A stretch of 64,000 bases of DNA, taken from the NCBI RefSeq assembly GCF_027579695.1, contig NC_083577.1, forward strand, positions 53,627,283 to 53,691,282. The letters are read 5' to 3'. Position numbers and translations under genes: made by a program. A model generated the notes under the pieces. It was not told where the DNA came from, made no database searches, and saw only the letters and a list, made by a program, of their open reading frames with translations. This document shows, piece after piece, positions 10,461 through 22,451 of this stretch; position 1 is the first letter of the stretch, and the number at the start of each line of letters is the position of its first letter. The stretch is from Neoarius graeffei. Lineage: Eukaryota; Chordata; Actinopteri; Siluriformes; Ariidae.

Positions 10461-12439
10461 CTGTTTTGATAAATTTGGGTACTTTTTGTTTGTGAATGTG
10501 TCTATATAATAAAAAAGAACATCACACACTGGCTTGCAGATATGAAGTTTATCTTCTCGTATTGAAAAACTCACATTTTTCATATGAAATACATCGTGGA
10601 TCTGAGTGATATATTGAAATAATATTGGCTGGCGTTGACTGGTATACCAGACATATTCCATTCAGCTAGGATGATATTGAATGAGTCAAAGACGAGTAAA
10701 TAATAAAGTTGTAAAATACTAGTAGTAAAATACTAAACTAAAACATAAACAATGAAGTTGTAAAATACTGCTGGGTAATTGTCTCAGTACTTGAACAAAC
10801 TTGGAAACATGAACAATATATCAATATGAAATTGTTATTTATACATGAAAGCAGGAGTTCTTTGAAAAACAGGTGTATGACATTTTTGTGGGAATGAAAA
10901 AGAGCACAACCTCAGAAAATGGTATCTCCAAATTGGTTACACATCCATCCATTATCTATACCACTTATCTGTCAGGTTCATGTGGGAAGCTGCAGCCAAC
11001 CCCAACTGATTTCAGTTGAGAGGTGGGGTACACCCTAGACAGGTCACCAATCTATTGCAGGGCTTGGTTACACACTATGGGGGATAAACAGAGAACTCGT
11101 TGACTTTGAAAACAGTGCGATTTGTATTTTTACAGCAAAACCAAGAACAACACCAGCACATGGTTGTTTGAAAGGTATACTGTGGCTGAGAAGATTAAAA
11201 ACTGTACCCCTTCCATAGGGGTTAAAACAGTTGGTCTGTAATATGTGCATTTCTGGTTTAATTTTGCTGCATGTCTCGCCTGTACCATTGGCAGGCCCAC
11301 CCTAATACAACATTGCCACCTACTGCACATTTGTAGAAGTACAATCCAAACATCTTGAGGGTTAAATTATAAAACATTAAGTGGCTATTTTAAAAAAAAC
11401 AAACATTTTTATAAATTGAAAATGAACAGGCTATTCAAATATTCCTCACTTGGGAATAGCAATTAGTCTACAACTTATCTGGGGAAGCCCCTAAATTCTC
11501 ACAAAATATGTCATTAAATGACAACAGGGCTAATAATCATACTTCACTGTAGCACATCACTTACTTATCATACCTACATATTCATAGCATTGGACTGCTG
11601 GGTAAACACTCATTGTCTATAGTCTGCACCTGCTTGCACTCAAAACTCCACTTCACAGAATTCACAGCAGCCTTCAAATATGGCTGCCTGCCACAGACTA
11701 CAACACCCACCCTACACCTCACCGCTCACAGTCTCCTGAGTTCTAATCACATGCACATGTTCACAATCACATACTTGCCAATCCCCAGAGAATCAAAAGT
11801 GGGAAATCAGGTTGCGTGGTGCAGTTCTGCCCTTCTACGGGGTTCTGGGGCATGTCCCCGTAAAATTTGGGGGGAGGGAAATGGTGTAAAATGGTGCATT
11901 CTCCTGCATTCTGAGTGCCACATGTGAAGAAAATTGATCGTGAAATCGGACTGACATGCTTCACAAAATGCATGCTTTTCACCTTGCCTCAATGCTTTGA
12001 TGCTGGATGATCCAATGACCAAGTTTCCTTGAACTTGTTGTCAAAGCGAATCTTTTTTTTTTCTGCAGAGTTTTCATTGTTCATGATCACCAGAGTATGT
12101 TTGGGTTTTGCACTTACTGGTGTGTTTTGTCGTAACGTGAGCTCATTGCAGATTGGCTAGAACCATAATAAGAACCAGTGGGATGGCGCGATAAAGAGAT
12201 ACAATTTAGATCCAACATCATCATGCCATTCAACTGGCTCTTGGTTTCACTTAATATGACGATTTGATGCTGTGTATTTGTATCCCCTGTGCCGGAAACA
12301 GCTAAAGCGAGGTCAGAAGAGTGAATCTAACAGTATTCACTGATTATTTTGTAATGTGGTAGTTTCTAGGACTAAAAGTGGTAAGCAGTATTCACCTGTC
12401 TGTCAAAAGCGGTAGACTACCACATGAATGGTAGCACTG
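10461..12439. other. No gene; one SINE-tail fragment
   Basis: About 10943-11070 holds a diverged minus-strand fragment of the SINE tail (CATCCATCCATTATCTATACC ... GTGGGGTACACCCTAGACAGG). The short frames elsewhere look random. No splice-bounded exon or RNA gene is apparent. Confidence 0.5.
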
Positions 12440-12762
12440 ACAAGTATGCAATCACAACAGCTCACTATTTAAGGACTTCGGCTCTCACAGTTTGCTGTGA
12501 ACTATATGCTCAGTTCCTTGTGTCTGATTTTACCAAGCCTTCGTTATTATGCTGCTGATTCTGTTTTTTTGACGTTGTTTGTGGTTTGGACTTTGCCTTT
12601 CAATATTGCTCTTGATAACCTGTTTGTGCCTTGCCAGTCCTTTGCCTGTTTTGGATACTGCCTTTTGCTTCATGAGTTGGATTGGTTTACCAGTGTGCTT
12701 AGAATAAACACTCTATGCTGCTTTTTTGGCCATCTGTCACTCGCCTGTATTCCTAACACTAT
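12440..12762 (+). mobile_element. Probable LTR (3' portion)
   Basis: The segment has CTATTTAAGGACTTCGGCTC (TATA-like), a pyrimidine-rich middle, AATAAACACTCTATGCTGC (polyadenylation signal) and ends ...CTGTATTCCTAACA, the usual CA end of fish Gypsy LTRs. The left border is not clear and no internal region follows. Confidence 0.5.
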
Positions 12763-13831
12763 AAAATCAGCTCAAATATGTATTATTTGTGAAATCTGAG
12801 CTGGGAATACTTGGGAGGAATTCAGCACTGTGAATACGTGTTGACATTTAAAGAAAAGCTAAGGTTTCACAACAATCCCAAGTGAATCACACAGTGTTCT
12901 CTCAGGTGTGCATGCTAAGGCATGCCAAGCATTCACTGGACACTTGTTACTACAACAGACTGCCAGTTGCATCAGCACTCACACTTTGCTAGCTTAAAGG
13001 TTTACTCTACAATCAAGCCTTGCGGTATTTTATCATGTCAAGTACAACTTCCTGTCCACAGTTCTGCTTTAGAGCCTTGCTGCCACAGAGGAAGGGAAGC
13101 CTGTATTACGCATGCAATAGCCTGCCATTTCACCAGTTGCTTCCACTTCAGAGAGGCATCAGTCATCAAACTACTTGACACTGCTCAGCTCCAAACTCTG
13201 TAAAATGCCACATTTCCATTTACAATCACAGGAAAATTTTTGTAGCATATCAGAAGGTCAGAACATGGGTTTCTACCATGTAACCACGGTTTGAATATAT
13301 AGCAGCAGATTGAATTTGTTTGGTTACAATATTTTGACACTAATGGGACAAAGCAAATATGGAGCATTATTCCACTGATGTAAAATTTCTGTGACACTCT
13401 ATTAATCTGTAGTTTCCCAAGAGTTTCGTCTGTACATAAGCCAATACAATGGTTTCCATGAAGCAAGATTAGCGGGTATTTCAACAGTTCCCATTTTTCA
13501 GGTAAAAAAAAACAAGCTCGGCTCATGTCATCTATCTCTTAGATCAATTTATTGCACTGTACCAACACACAGGCTTTACACACATTAGTAAAGATATCAG
13601 GTTCTGTCTTGTGTTAATTTATAACTACTCCCTATCAGACAAACTAAAAACCAGCACAGGACAAATGCAAGGTGACAGAAATATATAACAAAATGCAGCA
13701 TTTTGATTGATCACTGGATTACAAGTAATAATTGTAGGCATATTTTTTCTTTTCTTTTTTAAATAACTTTAAAATTGGTTTGAAATTAATTTAAATACCA
13801 TTTTACAATGTTAGTAAAGTAGCATAGCCTT

Positions 13832-13923
<92 letters not shown>

Positions 13924-14814
13924 GCCACATCTAAGCATGGGAATTTTTCAAACACATCCTCATTTTGCTTGAATTTCAGCAGTGAGTTTCATAGAACTTT
14001 TTTTTTTTTTTAATTTTCTGGGGACTACCACTGACTGAGCCTTGAAGAAAAACAATATTCCAAAGGAAAATTGTGCCATGTTCTTCTGAACGTAGCTCAG
14101 AAGTTAAACAGCATCATGTAATAAAAAGGCTTTCAGAGTTCTTTAATGAAAGAAAGGATATGCATAACAATGTCCAACAGTCCTAAATGAAAACACAGTG
14201 AGGATCATTCAAACTCGCTAAAGAGAAAATTAGCAATCATGTGATAGACTGGCTTGTGACAGGGAAGTGAAAATTGTCAAACAGCAGAGTAGACTATTCC
14301 TCATGATATCAGACATCATTTACAGACGCACTTACTTTTTGACTTCCCTAAATAAAACCACTGCCATAAGTGTGTCTTCTTGGCCTAGCAATAAAATGTA
14401 CAGACAAAAAAGATTCTATTTTCCTATGTTGTAACAAATTTATTTTTTACTCTTACAGGTAAACATACCATGTGAATAGATTATGTCAAAACAGGTTTAT
14501 TAAATCTGGGTCTGAAAGCATTTTGTGACATAACACACATGTAAACCAATACTAGACTCAGACAAGCTAGAACACACACTGGTTGTATAACATCCTGGAA
14601 AAGTTTCTTTCAGTGGTAAAATGTACACCTCAACAAAAGTTACAATGTTCAGTGTAAGCTGTTAGAAGAGCAATTGTGTTAAGGTTCTCTTCACGCTTCA
14701 TCTGTGTCCTGATATTCAGTATGGCTAGAAATGATCAGTCAGTGCCTTGGGATCATTACAGTGGTTTGCTCTGTTAGATTCCTTGTTTGTTCCACTTATC
14801 TCAGTACTGTTGTT
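12763..14814. other. No gene; TA/T microsatellite
   Basis: A (TA)n run followed by poly-T occupies about 13836-13923. No ORF with family similarity, no SINE and no RNA gene was seen in the remainder. Confidence 0.5.
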
Positions 14815-15186
14815 CTCATCTCATCTCATTATCTCTAGCCGCTTTATCCTGTTCTACAGGGTCGCAGGCAAGCTGGAGCCTATCCCAGCTGACTACGGGC
14901 GAAAGGCGGGGTACACCCTAGACAAGTCGCCAGGTCATCACAGGGCTGACACATAGACACAGACAACCATTCACACTCACATCTATGGTCAATTTAGAGT
15001 CACCAGTTAACCTAACCTGCATGTCTTTGGACTGTGGGGGAAACCGGAGCACCCGGAGGAAACCCACGCGGACACGGGGAGAACATGCAAACTCCGCACA
15101 GAAAGGCCCTCGCCGGCCACGGGGCTCGAACCCGGACCTTCTTGCTGTGAGGCGACAGAGCTAACCACTACACCACCGTGCCGCCC
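14815..15186 (-). mobile_element. HE1/V-SINE-like SINE (full length)
   Basis: Reverse orientation copy: the ATGAGATGAGA tail is at the left and the tRNA-like head (GGGTTCGAGCCCCGTGGCC) at the right. It is close to the local consensus, so probably young. Confidence 0.9.
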
Positions 15187-15264
15187 ATAGTACTGTTGTT
15201 TTGTCATGATATCTGAAAATAATACAAATTATTTTATGTGTGTAAGTTTCACTACAATTCCAGA

Positions 15265-15640
15265 AATACCTACCCCATTCCTATAAAAGTTGGGATATTT
15301 TCCAAAATGCAATAAAAATATGCATTTTGTTCATTCACACAAACCTTTATTTAACTGACAAAAGTACAAAGAAAAGATTTTCAGTAGTTTTACTGACCAA
15401 CTTAATTGTATTCTGTAAATATAAACAAAGAATTTGATGCTTGCAAAACACTCAGAAAAAGTTGGGACAAAGGCAAAATAAGACTGAAAAGTTTATAGGA
15501 TATTCAAGTAACACCATTTTGGAAGACTCCACATTAAGCAGGTTATTTGGTAACAGGTGAGGGTATCATGATTGGGTGTAAAACTTTCAGCTCTTAAAGC
15601 AGAAACCAAGACTTGGCACCTTTCAGAGAATCAACAGAAA
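15265..15640 (+). mobile_element. MITE fragment of the TA-flanked 'ACCCCATTCC' family
   Basis: It starts CTACCCCATTCCTATAAAAGTTGGGATATTTTCCAAAATGC, matching the terminus of the complete copy at 58256-58735, and contains the inner AAAAAGTTGGGACAAAGGC block. No matching right end was found, so it is a fragment or a longer diverged relative. Confidence 0.55.
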
Positions 15641-16136
15641 GAAGATTCATGGTTTGATGTTGAGCAGTTCAAAACTTATTAGCAGTTTTACTAATTTAAG
15701 ATTTATAGCAGCTGTAGAGGTGAATTTACATAAATCTCTTGGAGTCCCTCAGATCCTGGTCCTTCACTCCTGTGCGAAATTTGCTGCTGAGATATGCTTC
15801 ATTTTCTGTTTTGTGACTTCACCCTCAAATTCATTTGCACATCATGAACAAACAGCACTACATATCAAAGATCCCTGAAACAAGTTTTGTTCAGGTTTCC
15901 CACACAAGGCTGTAATCCAAATTTCATGATGGTTGAAATTGTATGAAAAGAAGCAAAAAAAAAATAAACTATTGGTGGAAATTAACATGGTACACATGTT
16001 GAACTTAGCATGAGCCAAAGAATCAAAGGAGCCAGCTCCTCAGGCCAGGACTCGGCTGTCTACATTCATCTTAACAACAAAGGACACTCGTTTCAGGATT
16101 GTAATGTACGCATTTTAGCCAGAGAGGATCGTTGGT

Positions 16137-16520
16137 ATGAGCGAGGAGTTAAAGAAGCTTACTAGAACTAGAAAATATGACCACATCACGCCTGTCTTAT
16201 CCACACTGCATTGGCTCCCAATCAAATTTCGTATTGATTATAAAATACTACTATTGACCTTTAAAGCACTAAATGGTCTCGCACCACAGTACCTGAGTGA
16301 ACTTCTGCTCCTCTATGACCCGCCATGCCTACTTAGATCAAAAGGTGCAGGCTATCTGCTGGTACCTCGTATAGTGAAGGCTACATCAGGGGGCAGAGCC
16401 TTTTCTTACAAAGCCCCACTGTTATGGAATAGCCTTCCAAGTAATGTTCGGGAATCAGACACAGTCTCAGCATTTAAGTCTAGGCTGAAAACATATCTGT
16501 TTAGTCAAGCCTTTTGTTAA
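16137..16520 (+). pseudogene. C-terminal fragment of L2-type reverse transcriptase ORF
   Basis: The frame (about 120 codons from the LINE) shows the conserved C-terminal pattern of the L2/CR1/Rex group: ITPVLSTLHWLPIKFRIDYK, LTFKALNGLAPQYLSELL, GGRAFSYKAPLLWNSLPSN and FKSRLKTYLFSQAF, followed by a stop. The reverse-transcriptase palm and the endonuclease are missing through 5' truncation. The first ten codons belong to the Penelope-like host sequence, so the nominal ATG at 16137 is not a real start. It would have acted in target-primed reverse transcription of the parent LINE; here it is a dead fragment. Confidence 0.8.
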
Positions 16521-17668
16521 TGGTGTTTATGAGGTAAAGGAGTAGATCTGGAGGGTCCTCAGACATAGAGTTTTTTGGTAAACTGGGATGTATGGATGCT
16601 GTCAGTCCCCACTCGCTTGCTCACTCGAGTTTGTTGACGGTGCAGTGGCTGGCTGCTTTATGTCCCGGGGCTCCCTCATGCCTGTGTTACCTTCTGGCTC
16701 TCTCCTTTTAGTTATGCTGTCATAGTTAGTTGCCGGAGTCCCTGCTTGTACTCGGTGCAATATGTATACTGTTCCTACTTATTCAGGTGACATTGGGCAT
16801 ACCTAACCACCTGTGTTTTCTTTCTCTCCCCCCCCCCACCCCAAATCTGTCCCTCTGAGTTACATGGAGTCAACAGGAAATCTTTTGGTGGAGACGGTGG
16901 GGACCTCGACTGGCTATCGTAGCCTGCAGGGAATCGGCCGTCAGACATTCTGTCGCATGTCCCAGACCCGGTGAAATGTAACTGAATTGTCTTGGCCAGG
17001 CCTAAGGGTCCCATCTGCATCTCATCATTGCTGAGGAGTGTGCTCCCATCACCCAATCAAGCATCCAGCCAGAGCAGGTCATGATATATTTTTTACCATA
17101 TTAACATGCCATTGTGCGTCATGCCTGATGTAAAGACTCTCGTCTCTGCGAGCCTACCACACAGATTTAATACTTGTCATTTTTAGGGCATACCTAACAA
17201 CGTGTTTTCTTTCTCTCTCTCTCTCTCCCCCCCCCCCATCTGTCCCTCTGAGTTACATGTTGATCCTGGGATTGAGATGCTGGCCTCTTCTGCCCCTCGG
17301 ACCTGCTTGATCCATCCTGGTGCCCTGTGTCTGGTCGGAGTTTTATCGCCCCACTCCTGTGAAGGACGGCCCCATGAGGACAGTTGAGGGTTATACCTGT
17401 TAAAACTGTTAATATTATAGTCAGGCTGTCTGTTGTTGCCCAAATGAGGATGGGTTCCCTTTTGAGTCTGGTTCCTCTCGAGGTTTCTTCCTCATGTCGT
17501 CTGAGGGAGTTTTTCCTTGCCACCGTCGCCACAGGCTTGCTCATTGGGGATAGATTAGGGATAAAATTAGCTCATGTTTTAAGTCGTTCAAATTCTGTAA
17601 AGCTGCTTTGCGACAATGTTTATTGTTAAAAGCGCTGTACAAATAAACTTGATTTGATTTGATTTGAT
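16150..17668 (+). mobile_element. 5'-truncated L2-type LINE inserted in the Penelope-like element
   Basis: The insert is flanked by AAAGAAGC at 16149-16156 and again at about 17669-17676, a likely target duplication that also sits at the break in the Penelope frame. It carries the last part of a reverse transcriptase ORF and a 3' UTR ending GCGCTGTACAAATAAACTTGATTTGATTTGATTTGAT, the repeated tail unit typical of L2 elements. The UTR contains an internal duplication: GGGCATACCTAAC...CTGTCCCTCTGAGTTACATG occurs near 16796-16868 and 17187-17260. Confidence 0.85.
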
Positions 17669-17814
17669 AAAGAAGCCATTTTTGTCAACCTGGAACAGCC
17701 ATCACTGAACAGAGGTGGGGGTCTAAGACATCATTTGTCAACCATCTACAAGGCGGTATTGGACACTCTTCCCAGACGGCTGGGTGTACGCCAGGACCCA
17801 GCTGTTTTCAGTGA

Positions 17815-18831
17815 CTACGTTTACATGCACATCCAAATCGAGCTGCTGTCGGTAATCGAGCTGAAGGTCCCAGCAGGGTGCCAGAGAAATCCAATCGTAC
17901 ATGCACACAATGAAATCGGGCTATTGTGTGAGGTTGTGCACCCGAGCCACAGGTGGCGCTACACTCCCCATCGTGTTGGTACACTTCCGGTTGTCGTCAT
18001 GAAGAAGAGCTATTCAAGAGTGTAAACAAAGTTATCAGTTCCGTGTTCTCCATTGCGCGTTTTGCTCCCGTCCATGAATTTTAATATATTCAACTCCTTA
18101 AGCTGAATGAGCATGAACTCTGTCTCCTCATTGCTCCAGAAGTGCACGTTTCTGCTTGCCTGTGGCAGTGTGGTCAAGCGCCGGTCTGTGACAGGAGGGC
18201 GGAGCCAGGGAAGGTGAGTGGCAGAACGACGGTACACCTGACGGTAATTAACCTGTGTTTGTGTGTCTTCCCAGTAACCGCGCCCTATTTAAGGAGGCAG
18301 AGGGAGAGCAGAGGGGACAGCTCATCCCGGGACTAGAACACAGCACGTGCACGCGCACGCGTGTGTGTGTGCACACGCGCGCGCTTCTCTCAAGAATAAA
18401 AGTAGGCTATTAAACTGAAAAGTCTGACAATAAAAAGCCTATTAGTACCAGAAGCTTTGTCCTGCCGTCCTCTGTGCTCCACCCACACTTCAGAGAGCTC
18501 TACATCGCCATTTTCTCTTCTTCGTTTGTTCCTCCTGACCTCTTCTGCTGCTCGCTACTACTGTTGTCATGCCGACCGAGGCTGTTGTGTTTCCCGCTTG
18601 TGGTCTCATCACTCGTCACTTCCGGAAGTAGCTCGACAACTAGCTCGATAGGGTATACATGCACAAAGTAGCTCGGCAGAAATCGCATAAACTAGGTCGT
18701 GTAGCTCGATTCCGAGAAATCAAGTTCGGTTCAATTTCAGCCGAATTAAGGTGTATACATGGCATTTTGAACTTCGATTTCAGTCGAGCAACGGCAGAAA
18801 TTCGATTCTCTCTATGTGCATGTAAACATAG
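17815..18831. mobile_element. 1 kb inverted-repeat DNA element inserted in the Penelope-like tail
   Basis: Ends CTACGTTTACATGCACA and TGTGCATGTAAACATAG are inverted repeats, each flanked by TGA (17812-17814 and 18832-18834), a 3 bp target duplication. It has no transposase. A Gypsy LTR is nested inside from 18161. The superfamily is not certain. Confidence 0.75.
18161..18490 (+). mobile_element. Solo LTR related to the Gmr1-type element at 60.9 kb
   Basis: It starts TGTGGCAGTGTGGTCAAG and shares long stretches with the LTR at 60940-61241: GCCGGTCTGTGACAGGAGGG, TTAACCTGTGTTTGTGTGTC, GAGAGCAGAGGGG and GTCCTCTGTGCTCC. A GC/CA-alternating run (about 18340-18384) separates it from the other copy. 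The 3' border is approximate, and no internal region is present. Confidence 0.75.
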
Positions 18832-18971
18832 TGACTGACTCACAGGAGGACAGAGAGAGTCAGATTGCCATTGATCACCCTAACGGACAATCCTTTGATC
18901 ACCCTAATGACTCGCCGTTCACACCCAGCCTCCAGTGACCCACACCAACATGATGCCTCAATGACACCTTA

Positions 18972-19664
18972 TGGCCCTTTTCCACTACCCTTTTTCAGCT
19001 CACTTCAGCTCGCTTCAGCTCACTTCAGCCCGACACAGCTCGTGTTTCGACTACCAAAAACCAGCACGACTCAGCTCGTTTCAGCCCTGCTTAGCCCCTA
19101 AAACTCGCACCGTTTTGGAGTGGGGCTGAAGCGAGCCAAGCCGTGCCGAGTGAGGTTGGGGGCGTGAGCAGACACTCCCCTGTGCACTGATTGGTGAGGA
19201 GGAGTGTCCTCACATGCCCACACACGCCCCACAAGCGCGCTGGGATCTGTAAACACCGCAAACCCGGAAGGAGAAGAATTACGAATTACGAGAATTTCTG
19301 AAGCCTTATGCGCCTCGCCTCATCTATACGCTCTTGCCAGTATCTGTTGGCGTTGTCGGTGACAACAAGCCACAGCACCAAGACCAGCAACACTAACGAC
19401 TCCATGTCCTCCATGTTTATTGTTTACTATCCGGGTTGTGAGACTACCGCTTAAAAGCTCACTGATGTCACTGTTTGCGCTGCTTAACGACATCACGTGA
19501 CGTCCACCCACTTTCGCTAACTCCACCCAATGTGTCCACCCACTTCCAGCCAGCATGGTTCAGCGCGGTTGTAGTCGAAATGCAACTCCAACAGCCCCGC
19601 TCAGCCCGACTCAGCACGGCACGGCTCAGCCCGACTCAGCCGCGTTTGTAGTGGAAAAGCGGCA
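18972..19664. mobile_element. Harbinger-like MITE (693 bp)
   Basis: Ends TGGCCCTTTTCCACTAC and GTAGTGGAAAAGCGGCA are inverted, flanked by TTA on both sides (18969-18971, 19665-19667). A 3 bp TTA/TAA duplication is the mark of PIF/Harbinger elements. Subterminal parts hold repeated TCAGCTC / GACTCAGC units. No transposase. Confidence 0.8.
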
Positions 19665-19870
19665 TTAGTTGAGCTGGTCATCAGAATTCGGATTCTGATT
19701 CAGGAGAGGATAAATATCTGATACTCCCTATTAGTCAGACAGAACTGAGGAAGCCTTTCGGACGAGAGGTGAAACGTTTTCAAGAATCTTCAAGCAAGTC
19801 CAGTTGCCCATTTCTACCACCCACAGTTTACTATGACCTGGATGATTGAGAATCTTCACAGACTTTCTAT

Positions 19871-20599
19871 GATGTGTTGTAGAGCTATGATTTTATCCAA
19901 TATCCAACATTTGTAACTGAGATGTTACTTTGCCCTACTGGTGGCACCTGAGTTCTGTACACAATTGCTTTGTAAATAGCTGAAACTATTCCCCATCACT
20001 GTACCAACCTTCACTTCAAAAGCATACGAAGTGTTCTATGGGCTGCCAGAGACATTATTAATGCCATACTGATAAAGTTCGGAATGTTTTATAAGCTGTT
20101 ACCGAGAATGTTGGCTCTCTAAGATGCCAAACAGAATATGTGGGTTGCACAACATCCATAAGAACTGTGAACTTGATTCTAACTTTTGACCAGGATATTA
20201 CCTGTTCAGACATTACAGTATACTGACCATTTGTTTTAAATCTATTAAGAGTATTAACTTTTTAAAACTAGCTAAAAACATTTTTAATGTATTCCTTTGA
20301 TCAGTGTAATAGTGTGACATGATTATAGTGTAATCAACCTTAGTGTTTTACAGAAAGGGACTTTCCAAAGCCACTTAATGAATGAACAAAAATAATCTGT
20401 GTTTTCCCCTCAAGCAAAACTTATGGTTATGAAGTGTAATACTGCAGTATTTACTTTTACACACACACACACTCTTCAGGGATTTTTCCCTGTATGGAGT
20501 GGAGGCGGAGGGTGTACATGACTTCCTGTTTCGCCAGGTAAAATGTTCCTGAAATCAGCTTCCACTTTTAATGTTAATTCCACTTATAAATGTTCTGTC

Positions 20600-20664
<65 letters not shown>

Positions 20665-20874
20665 TATTTTTCTTCATTTGAGCATTTGATATTTTCTAGA
20701 GAAGCAGTAATACATTCAAACAGAAGCAAGAAACAAGTGTTCTGGCAGTTAAAATCAATCAACAAATAAATAATTTTTAAAAAATCTTGCTTGTTTTTGG
20801 TATAAGGAACATTCCGAGACAAAGTGTACAACATCCATAATCTGTCATTAAATATTCTCAGTAAAAGGCTCAGA
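19871..20874. other. No gene; TA/CA microsatellite
   Basis: A (TA)n-(CA)n compound microsatellite lies at about 20603-20664. The rest shows nothing recognisable. Confidence 0.5.
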
Positions 20875-21093
20875 ATGAACACATCAGTTTTCCTTTTAAT
20901 TTGTTTCTTATTCACCTTTGGCCTACATGGAAGCAGACCAGCAAAAACAGCAAGAAGGAAGTGGTGCGACTGGTATTTCTTGAAAAACAGCCTCGCTGGC
21001 CTGAAATTTGAAACGTTTAAGACAAGCTCTAACTTTAAAAATGCTGATATTTCAGTGATATATAAACTGAATCTTGTGTGGAATTGGTTATAG
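20875..21093 (+). CDS. Possible small secreted protein, unrecognised
   Basis: An ATG with A at -3 (20875) opens a 72-codon frame. Its first 20 residues (MNTSVFLLICFLFTFGLHGS) look like a good signal peptide, followed by a basic stretch RPAKTARRKW with a dibasic site. I do not recognise a family. The downstream half (about residues 30-72) has no pattern, and a GT after GACTG (about 20970) could be a splice donor, in which case only the first part is exon. No conserved neighbour, TATA box or second exon supports it. It may equally be a chance frame in AT-rich DNA. Confidence 0.2.
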   Translation: MNTSVFLLICFLFTFGLHGSRPAKTARRKWCDWYFLKNSLAGLKFETFKTSSNFKNADISVIYKLNLVWNWL

Positions 21094-22174
21094 AACATGG
21101 CTTATATATCAGAATAATTAAGAGAAGACACAAGTATAGAAAAGTACTGTAAAGTTTATTAGCACTAGAGACATATGAAAATACACTTCACATTTGTGTT
21201 GTGTTTGTATTAAATACAAGCAAGCAAAAATATCCCATAGGGAGTATTAAAATAAAGACACACCAGAAGAAAACAAGCCCAGGTGTAGATTTAAGTGCAG
21301 AAGTAATGCCAGTAACTCACTAAATAAAACAGGGTAGCCGCTGTCTAATCTATTGCACATATAGTATCTCCTTCACAGTTTACAGATAGGAGATCTCAGG
21401 CACTAGTGACCTTTGAAGTTATAACTAATAGGTATAATATAATGCAGTAGCTGGTACAGAAGTCCAGGGTGGAGCCCATTGTTCTCCCTGAATAAACAAG
21501 AGCTGATTTGCTCTCTTTTACTTGTTTATCTGTTGTTTCTATCAATCTTAGCCTAATTTTTGTGAAGGGAGGTTTACTGACATAAAATAAAAAATTATAA
21601 AAGTACACAGTTAAAAGGAAACAGAAGCATGCTGAAAATGCTCTCCTGTTCTCATCTTGTTCAACCTATTCATTTAGACGTCAACACTGATACTTGTTTT
21701 TCCTTTTCTGAGCTTTCTGCCTTGGAGAAAACCAAGCTTACTTTAGTTTCACTGAGATTATTACTGGGGAAATGTGTCCATAAGTATTAATTTTGCAAAG
21801 ATTATGCATCCTATCAATCAGCATCTCACCCACTGGCACTGTTCAGATCAGCATAACTGCAGCCTCATATGCACATGTCTGGAAGTCAGTGAGGTCATTG
21901 CATGTCCTGGTTCTCATTTTATACTTTTGTATATGCACTTACTGCACTCTTTGGTGAGATCTGCATTGTTGCAAATTCAGCAGTGGGTTATTACCCAAAA
22001 CAATTTTGTGGTTATTTACAAGGACGAATCACAGTGGATGGTTTTGTTGAGAGCAAGGCAAGGCAGAATCCTAAAGGGACTTTTGTTATTAATTTGTTAT
22101 TGTCGTGAAGTAGCGTTGGAATAATATTTTGATTAAACTGAATGTGAATAGTGAATGTGTCATTTATGCTTATA
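21094..22174. other. No feature recognised
   Basis: Frames of 60-116 codons occur but have no family signature, coherent composition or splice context. Confidence 0.5.
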
Positions 22175-22361
22175 GGGTGGGAAGCCATGGCCTCATGGTT
22201 AGAGGACCAAAAGGTTGCTGGTTCAATTCCCTGAACCAGCAGGAATGGCTGAAGTACCCTTGAGCAAGGCACCTAACCTCCAACTGCTCCCCAGGCTGCT
22301 CTGGGTATGTTGTATGTCGCTCTGGATAAGAGCATCTGCTAAATGACTGTAATGTAATGTT
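22175..22361 (+). mobile_element. tRNA-derived SINE with L2-type (TGTAA)n tail
   Basis: The head GGGTGGGAAGCCATGG...GGTTCAATTCC resembles a tRNA-derived promoter; the tail GTATGTCGCTCTGGATAAGAG CATCTGCTAAATGACTGTAATGTAATG matches the 3' tails shared between UnaL2-type LINEs and their partner SINEs. A partner LINE would supply the reverse transcriptase in trans. Confidence 0.75.
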
Positions 22362-22451
22362 ATAGTCTGTACATCTTTCCATAATTATCTACCGAGTGCA
22401 ATCAGCTGATTTCACCCTCCAAATTTGTCACTGTGATCTTATGTAATTTGG

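Larger units (their letters stand above)
16008..19870 (+). mobile_element. Penelope-like retroelement relic split by three insertions
   Basis: Four pieces read in order. Piece 1 (16008-16157) translates as ...SGQDSAVYIHLNNKGHSF...ILAREDRWYERGVKEA. Piece 2 (17669-17814) continues with KEAIFVNLEQPSLNRGGG...PRRLGVRQ. This is the C-terminal GIY-YIG-region signature of Penelope-like elements. Piece 3 (18832-18971) and piece 4 (19665-19870) are the 3' tail, including GAACTGAGGAAGCC and GAGAGGTGAAACG. The interruptions are an L2 LINE, an inverted-repeat element and a Harbinger-like MITE. The 5' part, including the reverse transcriptase, is missing. Confidence 0.75.

Noticed and set aside
11767..12022. 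Overlapping minus-strand frames mentioning CHVEACQSDF-like peptides
   Set aside because: Possibly a remnant of a transposon coding region, but no family motif could be confirmed and frames are short.
21774..22124. 116-codon plus-strand frame
   Set aside because: No homology signature, no splice context, AT-rich chance frame.
22196..22240. tRNA gene candidate (GGTTCAATTCC box B)
   Set aside because: It is the tRNA-derived head of a SINE; no full cloverleaf or mature 3' end.
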